From positions 50,269 to 114,268 of the forward strand of contig NZ_JAUSWH010000018.1 in the NCBI RefSeq assembly GCF_030815125.1: a DNA stretch of 64,000 nt, given 5' to 3'. The stretch is from Allorhizobium paknamense. Lineage in GTDB: Bacteria; Pseudomonadota; Alphaproteobacteria; Rhizobiales; Rhizobiaceae. Of this stretch, positions 53,035 to 61,861 are shown in pieces. The number at the start of each line of letters is the position of its first letter. Position 1 is the stretch's first letter. A program made the position numbers and the translations under genes. Below the pieces are notes generated by a model, which had not been told where the DNA came from, did not search any database, and was given only the letters and a program-made list of their open reading frames with translations.

Positions 53035-53964
53035 TCAGGGATGGTTGGCGATGAAGCCTGCAACATTGTCCTTGGTGGTCAGCGTTGCATCCATCAACTG
53101 CACCGGCGGAACCTTTTCACCGCCAACGATCTTCACGGCCATTTCCACGGCAGTGCGGCCCATCTTCTGGGTCTGCTGGGTGGCGGTGACGTCAAAAACG
53201 CCGTTCTTCAAGGCTTCGAGAGCGGCGGTGTCGCCGTCAAAGCCGCCGACGAAGATCTTGCCCGACGGATTGGCAACCTTGATCGCCTGGGCAGCACCCA
53301 GTGCCAGGCCGTCAGCCTGGGCAAAGACGATCTTCACGTCGGGATTGGCCTGCAGCATGTTCTGCATGATCTGGAAGCCTTCATCCTGGCTCCACATGTT
53401 GGACCACTGCTCGGCAACCACCTTCACGCCCGGATTGGCCTTGACGGATTCCATGCAGCCCTTGGTGCGGTCCACTTCCGGCGTCGTGCCCTTCTGGCCG
53501 TGGATGATGACCATGTTTCCGGAGCCGCCAGCCTGCTTGATGATGTAATCGCAGACAGCCTTGGCGGAGGCGACGGAATCGGTTGCAAGGAAAGTATCGC
53601 CCGGCGCGCCGTCGGCATTGCGGTCAACGTTGATGACCGGCACCTTGGCAGCCTTGGCGAGCTTGACCGGAACGGTGGCGGCAGCCGCACCTGCCGGAAT
53701 GTAGATCAGTGCGTCGATATTCTGGGTCAGCAGGTCCTGGATCTGGTTGACCTGGGTCGGGCCATCGCCCTTGGCGTCGACGGTGACGACCTGAATGCCG
53801 CGCGTCTTGGCTTCGGCTTCAACGGCCTGCTTGATCTGGTTGAAGAAGTTGGCCTGCAGGTTGGCAACGGCAAGGCCGATTTTCTTGACTTCAGCGGCCT
53901 GAACGGAGCCGAGCGTCATCGACAGCACGGCAGCCGAGGTCATGAGAAGGCGAGCGAGTTTCAT
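53035..53964 (-). CDS. Periplasmic sugar-binding protein (RbsB-type)
   Basis: The 309-residue protein has a signal peptide (cleavage after GSVQA, near residue 23) and the periplasmic-binding fold 4 of ribose/xylose-type binding proteins (KKIGLAVANLQANFFNQIKQ, then VPVINVDRNADG and GGFDGDTAALEAL). It captures the sugar or polyol for the RbsC-like permease. A GGAGGAAAG ribosome site precedes the ATG. The ligand is unknown. Confidence 0.87.
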   Translation of the reverse strand: MKLARLLMTSAAVLSMTLGSVQAAEVKKIGLAVANLQANFFNQIKQAVEAEAKTRGIQVVTVDAKGDGPTQVNQIQDLLTQNIDALIYIPAGAAAATVPVKLAKAAKVPVINVDRNADGAPGDTFLATDSVASAKAVCDYIIKQAGGSGNMVIIHGQKGTTPEVDRTKGCMESVKANPGVKVVAEQWSNMWSQDEGFQIMQNMLQANPDVKIVFAQADGLALGAAQAIKVANPSGKIFVGGFDGDTAALEALKNGVFDVTATQQTQKMGRTAVEMAVKIVGGEKVPPVQLMDATLTTKDNVAGFIANHP

Positions 53965-54103
53965 GTTCTTTCCTCCAGTTTTTGGTTGCGCCAGAGAAAT
54001 GGAAGACCTCCCCCCTCTCTCGGGCTTTTGCTTCACGCCGCCGATGGACGGCGGCGTATCACGGGTGCCGCGGATCAAGTCCCCCGCGGCAAGCGTAAGG
54101 ATG

Positions 54104-55084
54104 TCAGGCCCTCTTGCGGCGGAGCGTTTCGGCACCCACGGCGAGCACGATGACCACGCCGATGATGACCTGCTGCAGGAAGGGTGAGACATTGAGAAGG
54201 TTGAGGCCGTTGCGCAGCACGCCGATGATCAGCACGCCGATCAAGGTGCCGCCAATGCCGCCCGCGCCGCCGGAGAGCGACGTTCCGCCGATGACCACAG
54301 CCGCAATCGTATCCAGTTCATAGCCGAGGCCGCTGGAGGGCTGCACCGAGTCGAGACGGGCCGCCAGAACGATCCCCGCCAGGCCGGCGAGAACGGCGCA
54401 GGCTACATAGACGCCGATGGTTACCAGCGAAACATTGATACCGGCAAGCCGTGCCACTTCCGCATTGCCGCCGACCGCATAAATCGTGCGGCCTTCGGCG
54501 CGGTAGCGCAGGAAAATCCAGGAGATGAACAGCACCACCAGCATCAGCAGCACGGTGGCCGTCAGCACGCCGAAATGACGATCGATGGCGAGCATCATGA
54601 ACCAGTCAGGAAAACCGACGATCTGCTGGCCATCGGTGATCATGTTGGCAAGGCCGCGCGCCACCGACATCATGGCAAGCGTGGCAATAAAGGCCGGAAC
54701 CCGGAAACCGGTGATGAGAATGCCGACAACCAGGCCGCAAAGTGCCGAAACCACCAGTGCCAGCGCGATTGCCAACCCCATGGGCAGGCCCGCGACATTG
54801 GCCGTCCAGCCCATGACCATCATCGACAGTGCCAGCACCGAGCCGACCGAAAGATCGATGCCGCCGAGCAGGATCACGAAGGTCATGCCCACGGCCATGA
54901 TGCCAAGCACGGTGATCTGGTCGAGAATGTTGAGGCCGTTGCGCAGAGACAGGAAATTATCGCTGGCAAAGGTCAGGAAGAGGCAAAGGAGGATGAGGCC
55001 CAGCAGCGGCCCGGTGGCGCCGCTCAGGAAAACCAGTGGATTGCGTGCCTTCGGGGCTGCGCCGTTCTCGTCTACCGCCACCAT
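54104..55084 (-). CDS. Sugar ABC transporter permease (RbsC-type)
   Basis: The 326-residue membrane protein has about eight to ten helices and the RbsC-class motifs VILLGGIDLSVGSVLAL, GRTIYAVGGNAEVARLAGI and VVIGGTSLSGGAGGIGGTLIG. I chose ATG 55084 because GGGAGGAG precedes it; the ATG at 55096 overlaps that site. It is the first gene of the minus-strand operon and diverges from the transketolase genes. A single permease is encoded, so it probably acts as a homodimer. Confidence 0.87.
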   Translation of the reverse strand: MVAVDENGAAPKARNPLVFLSGATGPLLGLILLCLFLTFASDNFLSLRNGLNILDQITVLGIMAVGMTFVILLGGIDLSVGSVLALSMMVMGWTANVAGLPMGLAIALALVVSALCGLVVGILITGFRVPAFIATLAMMSVARGLANMITDGQQIVGFPDWFMMLAIDRHFGVLTATVLLMLVVLFISWIFLRYRAEGRTIYAVGGNAEVARLAGINVSLVTIGVYVACAVLAGLAGIVLAARLDSVQPSSGLGYELDTIAAVVIGGTSLSGGAGGIGGTLIGVLIIGVLRNGLNLLNVSPFLQQVIIGVVIVLAVGAETLRRKRA

Positions 55085-55117
55085 AGCTCCTCCCATTCGT
55101 CAATTCTAAACCGATTA

Positions 55118-55133
55118 GAATAAATATTCATTG
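55118..55133. promoter_or_regulatory. Candidate SorC-type operator, site 1
   Basis: GAATAAATATTCATTG contains a GAATA-N2-TATTC dyad 34 bases upstream of the permease gene. Fourteen bases recur with one change at 55274-55287, and a related dyad lies upstream of the SorC-type gene at 58605. Confidence 0.5.
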
Positions 55134-55233
55134 CCGGTGAAAGATGCATAAGCTACGGCTGCAAGCCTTGTCAACACCCCTCAACATGTCGGGGCTGTTT
55201 CTTTTTTAGCACCGTAGATTTTACCTTAAAGGC

Positions 55234-55263
55234 TTGACAGCTTCCCTGCATGTGCAATTATAT
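55234..55263 (+). promoter_or_regulatory. Sigma-70-type promoter of the transketolase operon
   Basis: TTGACA at 55234-55239 is followed after 17-18 bases by ATTATA/TTATAT. The predicted transcript start near 55270 lies directly before operator-like site 2, a position suited to repression. Confidence 0.55.
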
Positions 55264-55273
55264 CGCCTATTGT

Positions 55274-55287
55274 ATAAATATTCACTG
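55274..55287. promoter_or_regulatory. Candidate SorC-type operator, site 2
   Basis: ATAAATATTCACTG repeats site 1 (55120-55133) with a single difference and lies 21 bases before the transketolase start, just downstream of the promoter. Two copies on either side of a divergent promoter region suggest one regulator for both operons. Confidence 0.5.
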
Positions 55288-55307
55288 CCTGATCCGAAGG
55301 GGATTCC

Positions 55308-56117
55308 ATGCAGATCAATGAGCTTGAGCGCCTTGCGCGCCAGATCCGCTTGCGCGATGTGCAAGCCGTGTTTGAAGCAGGTGCGGGCCATGTGGGCGGC
55401 GAGATGTCGGTGATCGATATCCTGACCGCGCTCTATTTCCGTGTTCTGAACATCGATCCGGCCGCGCCGAAGGCCCCGGGCCGCGACCGTTTCGTGTTGT
55501 CCAAGGGCCATACCGCCTGCGCCCTTTACATCACGCTGGCCAAGCGCGGTTTCATTCCCGAGGCTGAGATTTCCACCTTCCTGCAGGCCAATTCTCGCCT
55601 GAACGGCCACCCGAACTGCAACAAGGTGCCGGGTGTGGAAACCAATACCGGCCCGCTCGGTCACGGTCTGCCGGTGGCGGTGGGCATGGCCAAGGCGGCC
55701 AAGCTCTCCGGCGCCTCCTATCACACCTATGTCGTGACCGGCGATGGCGAGATGCAGGAAGGCTCCAATTGGGAGGCCATCATGGCAGCCGCCCAGTTCG
55801 GCCTCGATAATCTGACGCTGATTATCGATCACAATCGTTTCCAACAGGGCGCTGCGCTTTCGGATACCAATGACATTGCCCCGCTCCGGCCCAAGCTTGA
55901 GGCTTTCGGCTGGGAGGTCAGCGAAATCAATGGCAATGCCATGGCCGAGGTGGTGCCCGCTCTGGAGCATCGCGGCGGCCGCCCGCATTGCATCGTTGCC
56001 CATACCAACAAGGGCCACGGCATTTCCTTCATGCAGGACCGCGTCGATTGGCACCACAAGGTGCCGAGCAAGGAACAGTATGAGATCGCCGTTGCCGAAC
56101 TTTCGGAGGCCCTGTGA
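55308..56117 (+). CDS. Transketolase, N-terminal (TPP-binding) subunit
   Basis: The 269-residue protein corresponds to the N-terminal third of transketolase. The thiamine pyrophosphate motif is GDGEMQEGSNWEAIMAAAQFG followed by LIIDHN, and the conserved LSKGHTACALY and NTGPLGHGLPVAVGMA are present. With the next gene it forms a two-subunit transketolase that moves two-carbon units between ketose and aldose phosphates. Split transketolases are often found in pentose, apiose and polyol catabolic loci. The ATGA overlap with the second subunit ensures equal synthesis. Confidence 0.9.
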   Translation: MQINELERLARQIRLRDVQAVFEAGAGHVGGEMSVIDILTALYFRVLNIDPAAPKAPGRDRFVLSKGHTACALYITLAKRGFIPEAEISTFLQANSRLNGHPNCNKVPGVETNTGPLGHGLPVAVGMAKAAKLSGASYHTYVVTGDGEMQEGSNWEAIMAAAQFGLDNLTLIIDHNRFQQGAALSDTNDIAPLRPKLEAFGWEVSEINGNAMAEVVPALEHRGGRPHCIVAHTNKGHGISFMQDRVDWHHKVPSKEQYEIAVAELSEAL

Positions 56118-57073
56118 TGAATGCCAATGTAACGGTGGAAAAGCTCCACGATTGCCGCGACGCTTTTGCCGCAACGCTGGAAGCGCTGGCGGCAGCCAAT
56201 CCGAACGTCGTTGCCGTTTGCAATGACTCGGTCGGTTCCTCCAAGCTCGGCGGCTTCAAGTCGAAGTTTCCCGAACGCCTCGTCAATGTCGGCATTGCCG
56301 AGCAGAACATGGTTGGCGTCGGTGCCGGTCTTGCCAATGGCGGACAGCTTCCCTTCGTCTGCGGTGCATCCTGCTTCCTCACGGGCCGGGCGCTGGAGCA
56401 GATCAAGGCGGATCTTGCCTATTCCAACGCCAATGTGAAGCTGATCGGCATTTCCTCGGGCATGGCCTATGGTGAACTCGGCCCGACGCATCACTCCATC
56501 GAGGATTTTGCCTGGACCCGCGTTCTGCCCAACCTGCCGGTGATTGCGCCTTGCGACAGCATCGAGACGGCGGCGGCGGTGAAGTGGGCTGCGGAGTATC
56601 AGGGGCCGTGTTTCCTGCGCCTGTCACGCGTTGGCGTGCCGGATCTGCTGCCGCAGGGCCATGTTTTCGAGCTTGGCCGTGCCAACACGCTGCGCGAAGG
56701 CGGCGATGTGACGCTGATTGCCAATGGCACGCTGACGCACCGCCTGATGAAGGCCGCCGTACTGCTGGCCGAGCGCGGCATTCAGGCCCGCGTGCTGAAT
56801 ATGGCAACGGTTCGCCCCATCGATGAAGCGGCAATCATCAAGGCCGCACAGGAAACCGGCGCGATCCTGACGGCGGAAGAGCACTCCATCTTCGGCGGTC
56901 TTGGCTCTGCCGTGGCGGAAGTGGTGGTGGATCACGCGCCGGTGCCGATGAAGCGCCTGGGCGTTCCCGGTGTCTTTGCCCATACCGGCTCCGCCGAATG
57001 GCTGCTTGACGAATTCGGCATGGCCCCACACAGCATTGCCGACGCGGCTGAAGCGCTGATCAAGCGCCGTTAA
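56114..57073 (+). CDS. Transketolase, C-terminal (Pyr/C-domain) subunit
   Basis: The 319-residue protein is the C-terminal part of transketolase, with the catalytic Glu in NVGIAEQNMVGVGAGLA and the GPTHHSIEDFAWTRVLPNL segment. It completes the TPP site with the N-terminal subunit. The start MMNANVTVEK overlaps the previous stop. It is followed by the kinase gene after 68 bases. Confidence 0.9.
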   Translation: MMNANVTVEKLHDCRDAFAATLEALAAANPNVVAVCNDSVGSSKLGGFKSKFPERLVNVGIAEQNMVGVGAGLANGGQLPFVCGASCFLTGRALEQIKADLAYSNANVKLIGISSGMAYGELGPTHHSIEDFAWTRVLPNLPVIAPCDSIETAAAVKWAAEYQGPCFLRLSRVGVPDLLPQGHVFELGRANTLREGGDVTLIANGTLTHRLMKAAVLLAERGIQARVLNMATVRPIDEAAIIKAAQETGAILTAEEHSIFGGLGSAVAEVVVDHAPVPMKRLGVPGVFAHTGSAEWLLDEFGMAPHSIADAAEALIKRR

Positions 57074-57141
57074 GCCTTTACTCTTGAAGCGGCGCAGGTA
57101 TCAACACTGCGTCGTTTCGTTTTTTTGACGAGGATTTCAAG

Positions 57142-58611
57142 ATGCGCGCCATTCTGGCCATTGATCAGGGCACCACAAATTCCAAGGCCATTCTGCTCAC
57201 GGAAAAGGGTGAGATCATTGCCAGAGGATCTTCCCCCGTGGGGATCACCTTTCCCGAGCCGGGCTGGGTAGAGCAGGATCCGAACCGCATCTTTGCCTCC
57301 GTCAAGGAGGCCATTGCCGCCTGCCTTGAGAGCGCCCCTCAAGGGATGAAGGTGGAAGGCATCGCCATTTCCAACCAGCGTGAATCGGTCACTCTCTGGG
57401 ATGGCGAGACGGGTGAGGCGCTTGGTCCGGTGCTGAGCTGGCAATGCCGCCGCACGGCTGCCGATTGCGCCGCGCTCAATGCCGCCGGTCATTCGGCAGA
57501 GGTCATGGCGTTGACCGGGCTTCCCATCGATCCGATGTTTCCAGGGTCGAAAATGCGGTGGCTGCTGGAGCGGGCGCCCAAGGGCCGCAAGCTGCGGCTC
57601 GGCACCATCGATAGCTGGCTGATCCATTGCCTGACGGGCGGCAAGACCCATGCCTGCGACGCCGCCAACGCCGCCCGCAGCCAGGCTTTCGACCTCAAGC
57701 GTCAGGTCTGGAGCCAGGAGCTTTGCACGCTGTTCGGCATCGATATCCATGCCTTGCCGGAGGTACGCGATAGCAGCGGCTCCTTTGGCGTCACCCTTGG
57801 CCTGCCGGGCATTGCCGACGGCACGCCGATCATGGCAGCGATCGGCGATAGCCATGCCGCATTGTTCGGCCATGGTGCCTTCAACCCCGGCGATGGCAAG
57901 GTAACCTTTGGCACCGGCTCGTCGGTGATGACGACGCTGCCGGATTTTATCGCGCCGGAGCGCGGCATTACCACAACAGTCGCCTGGCGCATTGCTGGAA
58001 AGCCGACCTTTGCCTTCGAGGGCAATATTCTGGTGTCGGCATCCTCCCTGCCGTGGATGACGGAGATTCTGGGCCTTCCCGATGTCGCCGCCCTTGTCGA
58101 GCTTGCCGCAACGGCGGAGCCGAACGGACCGGGCTTTGTACCAGCCTTTGTCGGCCTTGGCGCTCCCTATTGGGATACGCAGTCGCGGGCGCTGTTTTCG
58201 CAGATCAACTTTTCCACCACGCGGGCGCAGATGGCCCGCGCCGTGACCGATTCCATCGCCTTTCAGGTTCATGCGGTGTTTTCCGCCATGCAGGCGCAGT
58301 CACCCGCAGGCTTTGGACGGCTCTTCGTCGATGGCGGCCCGAGCCAGAACCGTTTCCTCATGCAATGCGTGGCCGATCTTCTGGCCCATCCGGTCATCCA
58401 GCGGGATGCGCCGGAGGCCTCGGCGCTGGGTGCTGGCTATCTGGCCGGACTGGCGCTCGGCATCTGGCCCGATCTTCAGGCGATTGCCGGGCTTAATCCG
58501 GGCGGCAACCGCATTGAGCCTGCCAGAACCGACAACGCCGCCAAGCTTGCGGTCTGGCAGGACGCGCTGGCCCGCTCGACGTACCAGATCAACTCGGTTA
58601 ATGGTGAATAA
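57142..58611 (+). CDS. FGGY-family carbohydrate kinase
   Basis: The 489-residue kinase has the FGGY features: the phosphate-1 loop AIDQGTTNSKAIL, ISNQRESVTLWD, GTIDSWLIHCLTGG, and the late GLGAPYWDTQSRALFSQI and FVDGGPSQNRFLMQ. The sequence is closest in style to glycerol kinases, but the neighbouring transketolase and dehydrogenases suggest a ketose such as apulose, xylulose or erythrulose. The product would be a ketose phosphate for the transketolase. Confidence 0.85.
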   Translation: MRAILAIDQGTTNSKAILLTEKGEIIARGSSPVGITFPEPGWVEQDPNRIFASVKEAIAACLESAPQGMKVEGIAISNQRESVTLWDGETGEALGPVLSWQCRRTAADCAALNAAGHSAEVMALTGLPIDPMFPGSKMRWLLERAPKGRKLRLGTIDSWLIHCLTGGKTHACDAANAARSQAFDLKRQVWSQELCTLFGIDIHALPEVRDSSGSFGVTLGLPGIADGTPIMAAIGDSHAALFGHGAFNPGDGKVTFGTGSSVMTTLPDFIAPERGITTTVAWRIAGKPTFAFEGNILVSASSLPWMTEILGLPDVAALVELAATAEPNGPGFVPAFVGLGAPYWDTQSRALFSQINFSTTRAQMARAVTDSIAFQVHAVFSAMQAQSPAGFGRLFVDGGPSQNRFLMQCVADLLAHPVIQRDAPEASALGAGYLAGLALGIWPDLQAIAGLNPGGNRIEPARTDNAAKLAVWQDALARSTYQINSVNGE

Positions 58612-58618
58612 AAATTCA
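58605..58618. promoter_or_regulatory. Candidate SorC-type operator, site 3
   Basis: TGAATAAAAATTCA is a dyad (TGAAT-N4-ATTCA) related to sites 1 and 2. It straddles the kinase stop, 14 bases before the SorC-type gene. Confidence 0.4.
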
Positions 58619-58631
58619 TCATGGAGTGGTC

Positions 58632-59585
58632 ATGGGCCGGATCAACGAGTTACGACTGATAGCCCGCGTGGCGCAGATGTATTTCAGCGAGCACAAGCGT
58701 CAGGCTGAGATCGCGGAACATCTGCACCTGTCCCAGGCGACTGTATCGCGCATGCTGAAGCGGGCGGAGGCCGAGGGCATCGTGCGCACCAGCATCATCC
58801 CGCCAGCGGGCACCTATGGTGACTTGGAAACGCAGCTTCGTGAGCGCTTCGATCTGCCGGAAGCCATTGTCGTGGACTGTTCGGAAGACCGGGATGGGGC
58901 GATTATGGCGCGGATCGGCGAGGCGGCGGCGCATTTTCTGGAAGTGACGCTGGCGCAGAACGAGATTATCGGCGTCTCGAGCTGGAGCCAGACGATTTTC
59001 AAGATGGTGGAAAACATCCACCCGCAGAAGAGCGCCAAGGCGAAATATATCGTCCAGACTTTGGGCGGCATGGGCGATCCGTCCGTGCAGACGCACGCCA
59101 CCCAGATCACCACCCGCTTGGCACGGCTCACGGGGGCGGAGCCGAAATTGCTGGCGGTGCCGGGTCTTTCCACCTCGCGCGAGGCACGGTTGCTGATGCA
59201 GGCAGACCCCTTCGTGCGCGAGACCATGGATTTGTTCGGCACGATTACGCTGGCCGTGGTGGGGATTGGCGCTGTCGAGCCTTCGGAGCTGCTGGCCCGG
59301 TCCGGCAATATCTTCTCTACCAAGGAACTGGCCGATCTCGCCCAGGCCGGGGCGGTGGGCGATATTTCGCTGCGCTTCTTCGACAAGGAGGGCAGGCCGG
59401 TGAAGACCCCGCTGGATGAGCGCGTGATCGGCCTGCCGCTGGAAAATCTCGGCAATGTCGATCGCGTCATCGCACTGGCAGGAGGCGCGAAGAAAACTGA
59501 AGCCATTGCCGGGGCGCTGCGCACCGGCGTGATCGACGTGCTGGTCACGGACAAATTTACCGCCGAGCGGTTGGTGGGATCATAG
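58632..59585 (+). CDS. SorC/DeoR-type sugar-responsive regulator
   Basis: The 317-residue protein has an N-terminal helix-turn-helix (RQAEIAEHLHLSQATVSRMLKRAEAEGIV) and the SorC sugar-binding domain (GVSSWSQTIFKMVENIHP, VQTLGGMGDPSVQTHA and the late RVIALAGGAKKTEAIAGAL). Relatives include EryD and DeoR/SorC repressors that bind phosphorylated sugars. GGAG precedes the ATG at 58632. It probably controls the divergent transporter and transketolase operons through the AT-rich dyads noted there. Confidence 0.87.
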   Translation: MGRINELRLIARVAQMYFSEHKRQAEIAEHLHLSQATVSRMLKRAEAEGIVRTSIIPPAGTYGDLETQLRERFDLPEAIVVDCSEDRDGAIMARIGEAAAHFLEVTLAQNEIIGVSSWSQTIFKMVENIHPQKSAKAKYIVQTLGGMGDPSVQTHATQITTRLARLTGAEPKLLAVPGLSTSREARLLMQADPFVRETMDLFGTITLAVVGIGAVEPSELLARSGNIFSTKELADLAQAGAVGDISLRFFDKEGRPVKTPLDERVIGLPLENLGNVDRVIALAGGAKKTEAIAGALRTGVIDVLVTDKFTAERLVGS

Positions 59586-59607
59586 CGTTCATATCTGGGA
59601 GGAACAT

Positions 59608-60393
59608 ATGCGGCGTTTCGAAGGGCAATCCGTCTTCATCACTGGCGGCAACAAGGGCATTGGCTACGGCATCGCCAGACGTTTTGCCGAGGAAGGCGCC
59701 AAAGTCGCCATTGCCGCCATTGAAAAGGATGTGGCAGATGCCGCAAGGCGGCTCGCCGAGGAAACAGGCGCGGAAACTTTCGGCCTGTCGCTTGACGTGC
59801 GCGATGCCGCAGCCGTCAAGGCGGCCTATGCTGAAGTTGAAGGTCGCATCGGCGCGCTCTCCGTTTCCGTGCAGAACGCAGGCGTCATCACCATTGCCCG
59901 CGTGGAGGATCTGACCGAGAAGGAATGGGACTTCAACCTCGAGGTTAACACCAAGGGGGCATTTCTCTGCTGCCAGGAGGCGATCAACCGCTTCCGCGCC
60001 TCCGGCAAGAAGGGCCGGATGATCAATACCGCTTCCGGTCAGGCCCGTCAGGGCTTCATCTATACGCCGCATTATGCCGCGTCGAAATTCGGCGTGGTCG
60101 GCCTCACCCAGAGCCTTGCCAAGGAACTGGCGCCGGAAGGCATCACCGTCAACGCCATCTGCCCCGGCATCATCCATACCGAGATGTGGGATTATAATGA
60201 CCGCGTCTGGGGAAGCATGCTGGGCAATTACGGCCCGGGCGAACTGATGGCCGAATGGGTGGAAGGCATACCCATGCGCCGCGCCGGAACGCCTGCGGAA
60301 GTGGCCGGTCTCGTGACGTTCCTGGCCTCCGACGACGCCGCCTATATCACCGGCCAGACCATCAATGTGGATGGCGGGCTGATCATGTCTTAG
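59608..60393 (+). CDS. Short-chain dehydrogenase/reductase (polyol-type)
   Basis: The 261-residue SDR shows GGNKGIG, NAGV, the catalytic Ser in NTASGQ and YAASK. A WDYNDRVWG segment in the substrate loop recalls sorbitol/galactitol/xylitol-type dehydrogenases. GGGAGGAA precedes the ATG. It is the last gene of the transketolase-kinase-regulator-SDR operon and probably oxidizes the imported polyol to the ketose phosphorylated by the kinase. Which of the two SDRs acts first is not known. Confidence 0.84.
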   Translation: MRRFEGQSVFITGGNKGIGYGIARRFAEEGAKVAIAAIEKDVADAARRLAEETGAETFGLSLDVRDAAAVKAAYAEVEGRIGALSVSVQNAGVITIARVEDLTEKEWDFNLEVNTKGAFLCCQEAINRFRASGKKGRMINTASGQARQGFIYTPHYAASKFGVVGLTQSLAKELAPEGITVNAICPGIIHTEMWDYNDRVWGSMLGNYGPGELMAEWVEGIPMRRAGTPAEVAGLVTFLASDDAAYITGQTINVDGGLIMS

Positions 60394-60450
60394 AGCATTT
60401 TCAGGAAAAGTGTAGTCACGGTTTTCCGTCCGGAAATGCGTAAAAACAGA
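60392..60450. repeat. RIME-like intergenic element
   Basis: AGAGCATTTTCAGGAAAAGT, ACGGTTTTCCGTCCGG and AATGCGTAAAAACAG follow in order, and the TAG stop of the SDR lies at its left edge. Confidence 0.82.
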
Positions 60451-60455
60451 AGCTT

Positions 60456-60495
60456 AGAGCACGTCCGGTGAACCCGTGTTCACCGGACGTGCTCT
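60456..60495. repeat. 18-bp perfect inverted repeat
   Basis: AGAGCACGTCCGGTGAAC and its exact complement flank the loop CCGT, giving a very stable hairpin between the convergent SDR and GntR genes. It can serve as a transcription barrier in both directions but lacks long T-tracts. It abuts the RIME-like element on its left. Confidence 0.75.
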
Positions 60496-60554
60496 AGAAT
60501 TTAGTGTTTCCAGACCAAAGACTGTATTTTACTTTTCTTAGAAATACTTTCAGG

Positions 60555-61253
60555 TCAGGACGTCGAAATCTGCGGTTCTTGCAATAGCGCCTCGGCAATG
60601 GCGGAGGCGGCCTTGACATGATCACGGGCTGCCTTTTCCGCCGCTTCCCCGTCGCCTTTGCGAATAGCATCGATGATCTTTTCCATCTGGGCCGGACCAT
60701 CGACATTGCGCCGCTCGGTCTTGATGGTCATGGACCGCAGGTGGTTGATGCGGACAGTGAGAAGGCTGACGACCCCCCAGGCCACATGACGGCCGACGCT
60801 GTTGAAGAGACGCTGGTAAAACGCCGTGGTGTTGGCCAGCACGCCAGCCATATCCTGGCCGTCATAGGCGTTGCGAATACCGGCGAGCGCCTCTTCCAGT
60901 GCGGCAATATCCTGTGCGTCGCGGCGCTCGGCGCACAGCCTTGCCGCCATGCCTTCCAGCGCGCCGCGGATCTCATAGATCTGCCGGGCTTCATCCGCAT
61001 CCAGCCGCGCCACCATCGGGCCACGGCTGCCGGCGCTGGTCACCAGCCCTTCCGATTCCAGATGCCGCAGCACTTCGCGCACAATGGTGCGGCTGACGCC
61101 AAGCTGCGTGCAAAGATCGCGCTCCACCAGCCGGTCACCGGGGCGGAAATGGCCGCTCAGGATGGCGTCCCGCAGCTTGTCCAGCGCCAGTTCCCTGAGG
61201 GTCTTGGAAGGACGCTCCACCCGCATGGCGTTTTCGCTCAAAGTCTCTGTCAT
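60555..61253 (-). CDS. GntR-family (FCD subclass) regulator
   Basis: The 232-residue protein has an N-terminal GntR winged helix (RELALDKLRDAILSGHFRPGDRLVERDLCTQLGVSRTIVREVLRHLESEGLV) and an all-helical FCD effector domain. In the FCD motif the usual metal-binding His of FHxxL appears to be Tyr (AFYQRLF), so metal binding may be altered. Its upstream region holds TATTATGGTATGCCA at 61391-61405, the same word as the operator of the 27.9-kb divergent region. That suggests autoregulation and control of the distant monooxygenase and TauABC-like genes. No target is adjacent. Confidence 0.87.
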   Translation of the reverse strand: MTETLSENAMRVERPSKTLRELALDKLRDAILSGHFRPGDRLVERDLCTQLGVSRTIVREVLRHLESEGLVTSAGSRGPMVARLDADEARQIYEIRGALEGMAARLCAERRDAQDIAALEEALAGIRNAYDGQDMAGVLANTTAFYQRLFNSVGRHVAWGVVSLLTVRINHLRSMTIKTERRNVDGPAQMEKIIDAIRKGDGEAAEKAARDHVKAASAIAEALLQEPQISTS

Positions 61254-61264
61254 GGCATCCCCTT

Positions 61265-61303
61265 AGAGCGTTTCCATGTTTCATAGAAACACAGAAACGC
61301 TCT
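61265..61303. repeat. Inverted repeat upstream of the GntR gene
   Basis: AGAGCGTTTC and GAAACGCTCT flank a 19-base interval that holds a smaller dyad GTTTC-N3-GAAAC. It begins 12 bases upstream of the GntR start and looks like part of the mosaic repeats. Confidence 0.65.
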
Positions 61304-61310
61304 AACTGAT

Positions 61311-61367
61311 TGTTTTTACGCATTTCCGGACGGAAAACCGGATTCAACTTTTCCTGGAAATGCTCTA
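61311..61367. repeat. RIME-like intergenic element
   Basis: GTTTTTACGCATTTCCGGAC, GGAAAACCGGATTC and AACTTTTCCTGGAAATGCTC form a near-complete copy. The outer ends (GCATTTCC and GGAAATGC) are complementary. It separates the GntR gene from its presumed operator. Confidence 0.88.
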
Positions 61368-61390
61368 GCGCGGACCGGTCTGCCCACTGG

Positions 61391-61405
61391 TATTATGGTA
61401 TGCCA
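61391..61405. promoter_or_regulatory. Copy of the GntR-type operator word
   Basis: TATTATGGTATGCCA is identical to 15 bases inside the palindrome at 27955-27976. Here the right arm is degenerate (CCAAAAAC), so only TGG-N4-CCA remains symmetrical. It lies about 140 bases upstream of the GntR/FCD start. Confidence 0.65.
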
Positions 61406-61438
61406 AAAACCCGCATCTCTGGCAAGAGCGCCAGAGGA

Positions 61439-61861
61439 TTAAGCCAGAAACAGGAAGGCCAGCACATAGGCGGCAGAGACCAGGGCGGTGATCCGCCGCC
61501 GCATGATCCAGTACCATTGCGGCTCAGACCCCTGTCTGGCGAGGCCCCGCTCTTCCGCCAAAAGCACCAGAAACCCCAGCAATTGCAAGGCAAGGGCAAG
61601 TCCGGTGCTCTCGATCAACAGGCTGCCCCAGATGGCAAGCGCCACGCCATTGCTGACCAGCAGCAGCCGCTGTTTCAGAGCGTCGCTGCTGATCTGTTGA
61701 ACCAGACCCCACAGCGTTCCGGCCATGAAGGCCGCAATGATAGCACCGTAAGTCAAAAAGGCCTTGAGGCGAACGTCATGATCCAGCACTGGCAAGAGCG
61801 CCAGATAAAAGGGCAGGGCACCCGCAAAGGTCAGGCCCTGGGTGAGCTTGCGAATGGGCAT
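61439..61861 (-). CDS. DUF3429 small membrane protein
   Basis: The 140-residue protein is mostly hydrophobic, with four or five membrane helices, and matches the DUF3429 family in length and pattern (TFAGALPFYLALLP, TYGAIIAAFMAGTLWGL). Its function is unknown. The ATG at 61861 overlaps the stop of the DUF2256 gene (TGATG), so the pair is coupled. The longer frame extending to 62032 overlaps that gene and is not real. Confidence 0.78.
   Translation of the reverse strand: MPIRKLTQGLTFAGALPFYLALLPVLDHDVRLKAFLTYGAIIAAFMAGTLWGLVQQISSDALKQRLLLVSNGVALAIWGSLLIESTGLALALQLLGFLVLLAEERGLARQGSEPQWYWIMRRRITALVSAAYVLAFLFLA

Noticed and set aside
57142..58611. Glycerol kinase
   Set aside because: The N-terminus resembles GlpK, but no glycerol facilitator or glycerol-3-phosphate dehydrogenase is near, and the split transketolase and SDRs point to a ketose.
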